A stretch of DNA of 64,000 bases from Flavobacterium cauense R2A-7 (GTDB lineage: Bacteria > Bacteroidota > Bacteroidia > Flavobacteriales > Flavobacteriaceae): assembly GCF_000498475.1 (NCBI RefSeq), contig NZ_AVBI01000019.1, positions 372,001 through 436,000 on the forward strand, in the 5' to 3' direction. Position 1 is the stretch's first letter; every line of letters begins with the position of its first letter. This document shows positions 60,146 to 64,000 of the stretch, piece by piece. The notes beneath the pieces are model-generated. The model searched no databases, had not been told where the DNA came from, and saw only the letters and a list, made by a program, of their open reading frames with translations. Both the position numbers and the translations under genes were made by a program.

Positions 60146-61273
60146 ATGAGTAAACATTTTTTATTATTAGCCGGATTAACCCTTTTGGCTTCTTGCAGTA
60201 AAGTTGGAGATAATGAATATTTAATTTCCGGAACCGCAAAAGGTATTGACAACGGAAAAATGGCCATTCTTCAGGTTCAAAACGAAATGGGTCCTGTTTC
60301 TAAAGATACCGTTAAAGTAGAAAACGGAAAATTCGAATTTAAAGGAGAATATAAAGACGGGCCGGAAATCGGTTTCGTAATCATTGAAAGCATAGACAAT
60401 GGAATGGTACCGTTCATTCTTGAAAACGGTGAAATCAATATTACGGTTGATAAAGATACAATCCAGAAATCAAAAATCGGCGGAACAAACAACAACGATA
60501 AGTTTCAGGAATACAACGACGGATCAAGTGTTATTTACAAAAAAATGATTGCTTTCCAAAAAGCAAATCAGCAAAAATTGATGGACGCACAAAAGTTTAA
60601 CGATACCGCTACCATGATGGCGCTTAAAACTAAAAACATGTCGTTCCAGACAGATATGGATAAATTCTCTGAAACATTTGCAGAAAAAAATCCAAATGCA
60701 TTTCTTTCTTGTCTGTTGTTAGAAAACTTTATCGGAAGACAAACACTTGAAGCTGCTAAAATTGAAAAATTATACAATGCTTTAGCTTCAGACATCAAGA
60801 AAACAAAAAGCGGAGTTCGCGTTTACGATTTTATCAAAAGTCAAAAAGCGGTTAATATTGGAAGTGTAGCTCCAGAATTTTCAGCTCCTAATCCTGAAGG
60901 AAAAACTGTTTCTTTGAAAGAATCGCTTGGAAAAGTTACTATTGTTGACTTCTGGGCTTCATGGTGCGGACCTTGTCGTTCTGAAAATCCAAATGTTGTG
61001 GCTTTATACAATGAATTTCATTCAAAAGGATTAAACATCATTGGAGTGTCTCTAGATAAAGATGCTGCCAAATGGAAAGAAGCGATTGCAAAAGATAAAT
61101 TAGCGTGGACACAGGTTTCGAATTTAAAACATTGGTCTGAACCAATCGCGAAACAATACAATGTAAGTTCAATTCCGGCGATGTTTGTTCTTGATGCTTC
61201 AGGAAAAATCGTTGCAAAAGACCTTCGTGGTGCAGAATTAAAAGCAAAAATTGCTGAATTATTAGCCAAATAA
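60146..61273 (+). CDS. TlpA/ResA-type thioredoxin-like lipoprotein with DUF4369-like N-terminus
   Basis: A 375-residue protein starting at ATG 60146 (MSKHFLLLAGLTLLASC); this start gives a lipobox LASC. A longer frame from 60047 would add an unlikely 33-residue tail. Residues about 20-240 resemble the DUF4369 region. The thioredoxin domain has WASWCGPCRSE (C-x-x-C) and a cis-Pro segment SSIPAMFVLD. It probably reduces disulfides in the periplasm or on the surface. It stands alone. Confidence 0.9.
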   Translation: MSKHFLLLAGLTLLASCSKVGDNEYLISGTAKGIDNGKMAILQVQNEMGPVSKDTVKVENGKFEFKGEYKDGPEIGFVIIESIDNGMVPFILENGEINITVDKDTIQKSKIGGTNNNDKFQEYNDGSSVIYKKMIAFQKANQQKLMDAQKFNDTATMMALKTKNMSFQTDMDKFSETFAEKNPNAFLSCLLLENFIGRQTLEAAKIEKLYNALASDIKKTKSGVRVYDFIKSQKAVNIGSVAPEFSAPNPEGKTVSLKESLGKVTIVDFWASWCGPCRSENPNVVALYNEFHSKGLNIIGVSLDKDAAKWKEAIAKDKLAWTQVSNLKHWSEPIAKQYNVSSIPAMFVLDASGKIVAKDLRGAELKAKIAELLAK

Positions 61274-61297
61274 TTTCTTTTCAGCTTAAAAATATTT

Positions 61298-61326
61298 AAA
61301 AATCTCCTTCGGGAGTTTTTTTTATT
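61298..61326 (+). terminator. Terminator with TTCG tetraloop
   Basis: CTCC-TTCG-GGAG followed by eight or more T residues after the TlpA-like gene. Confidence 0.8.
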
Positions 61327-61378
61327 TTATTCACTCCCAATACATTAAAAAAAAGTTGTGAATTATCTTTAAAATATG

Positions 61379-61409
61379 TTTGGATACTGCGAAAACAGTT
61401 CTATATTTG
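61379..61409 (+). promoter_or_regulatory. tRNA-Tyr promoter
   Basis: TTTG (61379-61382), 19 nt, TATATTTG (61402-61409). This is a close fit to the Bacteroidota promoter form, about 38 nt before the tRNA. Confidence 0.75.
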
Positions 61410-61446
61410 CAACCGCAATGAGCAAGCAAATAGCTTGTGTGGCCAT

Positions 61447-61528
61447 GGGGAGATACTCAAGCGGCCAACGAGGGCGGACTGTAAATCCGCTGATTACATC
61501 TTCGCAGGTTCGAATCCTGCTCTCCCCA
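61447..61528 (+). tRNA. tRNA-Tyr (anticodon GTA)
   Basis: A class II tRNA with the 7-bp acceptor GGGGAGA/TCTCCCC, the anticodon loop CTGTAAA (anticodon GTA), a long variable arm and a T arm GCAGG-TTCGAAT-CCTGC. The 3' CCA is not encoded. An integrase gene lies 275 nt downstream, suggesting this tRNA is an integration target. Confidence 0.95.
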
Positions 61529-61551
61529 CAAATAAAAAAACAAACGGTATC

Positions 61552-61587
61552 AAAACCCAGTAAATCTTATGATTTTACTGGGTTTTT
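61552..61587 (+). terminator. tRNA-Tyr terminator
   Basis: AAAACCCAGTAAA pairs with TTTACTGGGTTTT in a hairpin around a short loop, followed by T-rich sequence. Confidence 0.8.
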
Positions 61588-61802
61588 GCTTTTTAGGTAC
61601 TTTTAAAATATTCATTCAATCTTAAATCTTAAGGAGAAAAATCGAGACCCTGAAAAAATCTCAAATTTAGGGTCTCGCTAAATTCACTTAAGCCTTGCAA
61701 ACACTGTACTATCAGCCTGTTCATTATTCGGTTCAAATGATGTACATCTTGTTTGTTATTACTCAGAAATTTAAATTGAATAATAATTAAAAGGTTACCA
61801 TT

Positions 61803-63041
61803 ATGAAAACAAAAATCACTCTTCATTTTTATGCTAAAAGCACAAAAGTAAATGCTAACGGTAAATTACCAATTTATGTTCGACTAACTGTAAATGGCCA
61901 ACGACTGGAATTTAGTTCTAAAAAATTCATTGAAAAAACTAAATGGTCCTCTGAGCTAGCTAAAATGAAAGGTAATACAGAAGAAGCTCGTTCAATTAAT
62001 AGTTACCTTGATATGATGAGGTCTAAGGTTTTGAGTGCCGAAATGGAATTACTACATAAAGAAGAGGAATTATCCATTGAAAATTTCCAATCAATACTGC
62101 TTGAGAACAATAAGAATCATAGAATGTTGATACCGGTTTTCCAAGATCATAATAATAAAATGAAAGAGCTTTTAGGTAAGAAATATGCTCCTGGAACATT
62201 ACAGCGCTTTGAGGTTACTTTAAATCATATTCAGAACTTTCTTCAATGGAAATACAATGTAACAGATATTCGAATCGATAAAGTAGACCATTGCTTTATT
62301 ACCGAACTCGAATTCTATTTAAGAAGCGTAAAAAATTGCAGTAATAACACTTCCGTGAAGTATGTGCGCAATTTTAGAAAAATTATAAAGATTTGCCTAA
62401 ACAATGACTGGTTAGAAAAGAATCCGTTTAGCAGATACGAAGGAAAGGTTATTGAAGTCGATAAAGAATTTCTAACCGAAGAAGAAATACAAAAAATCTA
62501 CAATAAGAAATTTAGTAATACGCGTCTGGAATTAGTTAAGGACATATTCATTTTCTGCTGCTTCACCGGTTTGGCCTACATTGATGTTCAACAATTACGA
62601 AAAGACCATTTAGGGATTGGTATCGATGGTAATAAATGGATATTCAAAAACAGGCAAAAGACAGATACTAGATCTAAAATTCCCTTACTCCCTATTGCTG
62701 AAGAATTGATAGAGAAGTATTCTGACCACCCGAAATGCCTAAATGAAGATAGAATTCTGCCAGTATTGAGCAATCAGAAGATGAATAGCTATCTAAAAGA
62801 AATTGGAGACGTCTGCGGCATTCCAAAAGAAATAACCTTCCATATGGCTAGACACTCTTTTGCAACCTCTGTAACACTTACTAATGGCGTGCCAATTGAA
62901 AGTGTAAGTAAAATGCTTGGTCATAAAAGTCTTAGAACTACTCAGCACTATGCTAAGATTGTAGACAAGAGAGTGAGCGATGATATGGCTATACTAAAGC
63001 AAAAATTATCAATACAAAATCTTCAAACCAAACAAGCATAA
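61803..63041 (+). CDS. Tyrosine recombinase/integrase
   Basis: A 412-residue site-specific recombinase. The N-terminal arm-binding and SAM-like core-binding regions end at about residue 215. The catalytic domain carries HMARHSFAT (H-x-x-R), MLGHKSLRTTQHYAKI with the nucleophilic Tyr, and CFTGLAYIDV where a canonical Arg I would be expected at the position of Ala. Loss of the first Arg is known from CTnDOT-type integrases. It lies 274 nt after tRNA-Tyr. Confidence 0.9.
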   Translation: MKTKITLHFYAKSTKVNANGKLPIYVRLTVNGQRLEFSSKKFIEKTKWSSELAKMKGNTEEARSINSYLDMMRSKVLSAEMELLHKEEELSIENFQSILLENNKNHRMLIPVFQDHNNKMKELLGKKYAPGTLQRFEVTLNHIQNFLQWKYNVTDIRIDKVDHCFITELEFYLRSVKNCSNNTSVKYVRNFRKIIKICLNNDWLEKNPFSRYEGKVIEVDKEFLTEEEIQKIYNKKFSNTRLELVKDIFIFCCFTGLAYIDVQQLRKDHLGIGIDGNKWIFKNRQKTDTRSKIPLLPIAEELIEKYSDHPKCLNEDRILPVLSNQKMNSYLKEIGDVCGIPKEITFHMARHSFATSVTLTNGVPIESVSKMLGHKSLRTTQHYAKIVDKRVSDDMAILKQKLSIQNLQTKQA

Positions 63042-63043
63042 TT

Positions 63044-63086
63044 AATATTCTAGGCGATTTACTAAAAATTTATCGCCTAGAATATT
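63044..63086. terminator. Perfect inverted repeat between integrase and small gene
   Basis: Fifteen base pairs of AATATTCTAGGCGAT (63044-63058) with 63072-63086, 13-nt loop. It lies at the convergent end of the integrase and the small gene and would act as a bidirectional terminator. Confidence 0.7.
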
Positions 63087-63101
63087 TCTTTAATATACCT
63101 T

Positions 63102-63305
63102 TTAGCCAATAATATGCTGTTCAATATCTTCATACTTTAAGCCTGCATATTGACAGAACTCTTCAATACTTACAAAGTTGTCTTTGGACTTATTTAAACC
63201 CTCCTTTATCTTCTGGAGAAGTCTTGTACTTTGACGGTAACTTTTCCCTGTAATACGTTGTATGTCCTTTGGGTAAATACATACTCTTTTAGGCTCTGAT
63301 TTCAT
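63102..63305 (-). CDS. Small putative DNA-binding protein, module copy B
   Basis: A 67-residue protein. YPKDIQRITGKSYRQSTRLLQKIKE and VSIEEFCQYAGLKYEDI match the copy A product (25225-25413) motif for motif. Three 11-bp-phased units abut its start codon (63307-63339). Its position after an integrase suggests an excisionase-like or regulatory protein, but this is only context. Confidence 0.75.
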   Translation of the reverse strand: MKSEPKRVCIYPKDIQRITGKSYRQSTRLLQKIKEGLNKSKDNFVSIEEFCQYAGLKYEDIEQHIIG

Positions 63306-63306
63306 A

Positions 63307-63339
63307 CTTTATCTATGCTTTTGATATGGCTTTGCTATA
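63307..63339 (-). repeat. Three 11-bp-phased units upstream of the module B small gene
   Basis: Read on the minus strand: TATAGCAAAGC, CATATCAAAAG, CATAGATAAAG, each 11 nt, directly before the start ATG. They resemble the CATGGTAAAGC units of module A. Consensus YATnnnAAAGS. Confidence 0.55.
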
Positions 63340-63571
63340 CTCTATTTGTTGTCTTGAAGAGCTAAAATAGATAATTATTAGAATCGTTTTCGATGGTCAT
63401 TTATGTTTTGTTTGGACATTTATATCATTTGATGTCATTTGGTTTAATATGATTAATTAAAGTGTTTTATTAATTATAATATTTGTTCTCAAATCCTTCA
63501 GGAATTGTTGCAACAAGATGAAGATTTATGAATTTGAACACGAATTATTAATCTAATCTATTTAAAATATT

Positions 63572-64000
63572 ATGGCTAGACAGAAAGGCATAATTAAACT
63601 AAAAGGTACTATCGGGGATATTACTTTTTATAAAACACAAGACGGGCATTTGGCTCGAGAAAAAGGCGGAATTGATGCGAGCAGAATTGCGAGTGATCCA
63701 GCTTTTCAGAGAACAAGAGAAAACGGTTCTGAGTTTGGAAGAGCCGGAAAAGCCGGTAAGGTTTTGAGAACATCATTAAGAGGTTTGCTTTTAAATTCTG
63801 CCGATGGTAGAATGGTAAGCCGATTGACGCAGCGAATGGTAAAAGTTATTCAGGCTGACACAACCAGCGAGCGTGGTTTAAGAAATGTTATCGATGGTGA
63901 GGCTGAATTGCTGGCAGGTTTTGAATTCAACATTAGAGGAAAGTTGGGAACCAGTTTATTTGCTCCTTTTGTAGCAACCATTGATAGAGTAACTGGGGAA
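63572..64000 (+). CDS. Conserved flavobacterial protein, module copy B (partial)
   Basis: Open from ATG 63572 to the end of the window with no stop: 143 codons are visible. GTIGDITFYKTQDGHLAREKGGIDASRIASDPAFQRTRENGSEFGRAGKAGKVLRTSLRG-type motifs align to the copy A product (249 residues). It is preceded by ATTATTAATCTA as in copy A. It is divergent from the small gene, with 266 nt between. Confidence 0.8.
   Translation, partial: MARQKGIIKLKGTIGDITFYKTQDGHLAREKGGIDASRIASDPAFQRTRENGSEFGRAGKAGKVLRTSLRGLLLNSADGRMVSRLTQRMVKVIQADTTSERGLRNVIDGEAELLAGFEFNIRGKLGTSLFAPFVATIDRVTGE

Noticed and set aside
61376-61606. 76-residue frame over the tRNA
   Set aside because: It overlaps tRNA-Tyr and its promoter. 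The tRNA explains the sequence.

Overview
The window looks like chromosome of a Flavobacterium-like member of the Flavobacteriaceae (Bacteroidota). The evidence is gliding-motility genes gldF and gldG directly upstream of dnaN, AT-rich DNA, few Shine-Dalgarno sequences, and repeated use of the Bacteroidota promoter form TTTG/TTG, about 18-19 nt, TAnnTTTG. No names or coordinates from outside the window were used. All family calls come from reading motifs in the translated sequence.

Layout. 1-5.5 kb: FAD oxidoreductase, short SDR, outer-membrane porin, DUF5694-like protein, and a secreted esterase with TPRs. 5.6-15.2 kb: core genes (phoH, SAM hydrolase, gldF, gldG, dnaN, two universal stress proteins, mnmE). 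15.3-16.8 kb: an FAD monooxygenase with a DnaJ-like zinc-ribbon N-terminus. 17.0-24.5 kb: a complete ilvEDBNCA operon on the minus strand, preceded by two Ile-rich leader peptides, each followed by a terminator (tandem attenuators). 24.5-26.5 kb: small accessory genes, including a divergent two-gene module that recurs at the right end of the window. 26.7-37.3 kb: a type I restriction-modification operon in the order hsdR, VapBC45-like toxin-antitoxin, hsdS, LRR-Roc-COR-TIR gene, hsdM, small ORF. 37.4-40.6 kb: GC-rich intergenic repeat arrays, a yqaE/Pmp3 gene broken by a 27-nt in-frame insertion, and two lipoproteins. 40.5-48.8 kb: OsmC, CbpM/CbpA chaperones and an RND efflux operon. 49-56.8 kb: metabolic and hypothetical genes, including an overlapping five-gene operon with paralogous ends, then gdhA. 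57-60 kb: a sulfur/persulfide module (Crp/Fnr regulator, TauE-like exporter, metallo-beta-lactamase/rhodanese protein) with two matching candidate operators. 60-64 kb: a TlpA-like lipoprotein, tRNA-Tyr, a tyrosine recombinase that probably marks the start of an integrated island, and the second copy of the two-gene module, which runs off the window.

The strongest candidates for undescribed biology are: (1) the Roc-COR-TIR protein and toxin-antitoxin pair inside a type I R-M operon; (2) the duplicated divergent module with 11-bp-phased repeats upstream of its small gene; (3) tandem attenuators on one ilv operon; (4) a Crp/Fnr-type operator found twice at the same distance from the -7 element in the persulfide module; and (5) a large family of GCCTCAGGCACC-type repeats confined to gene ends in the accessory segment.
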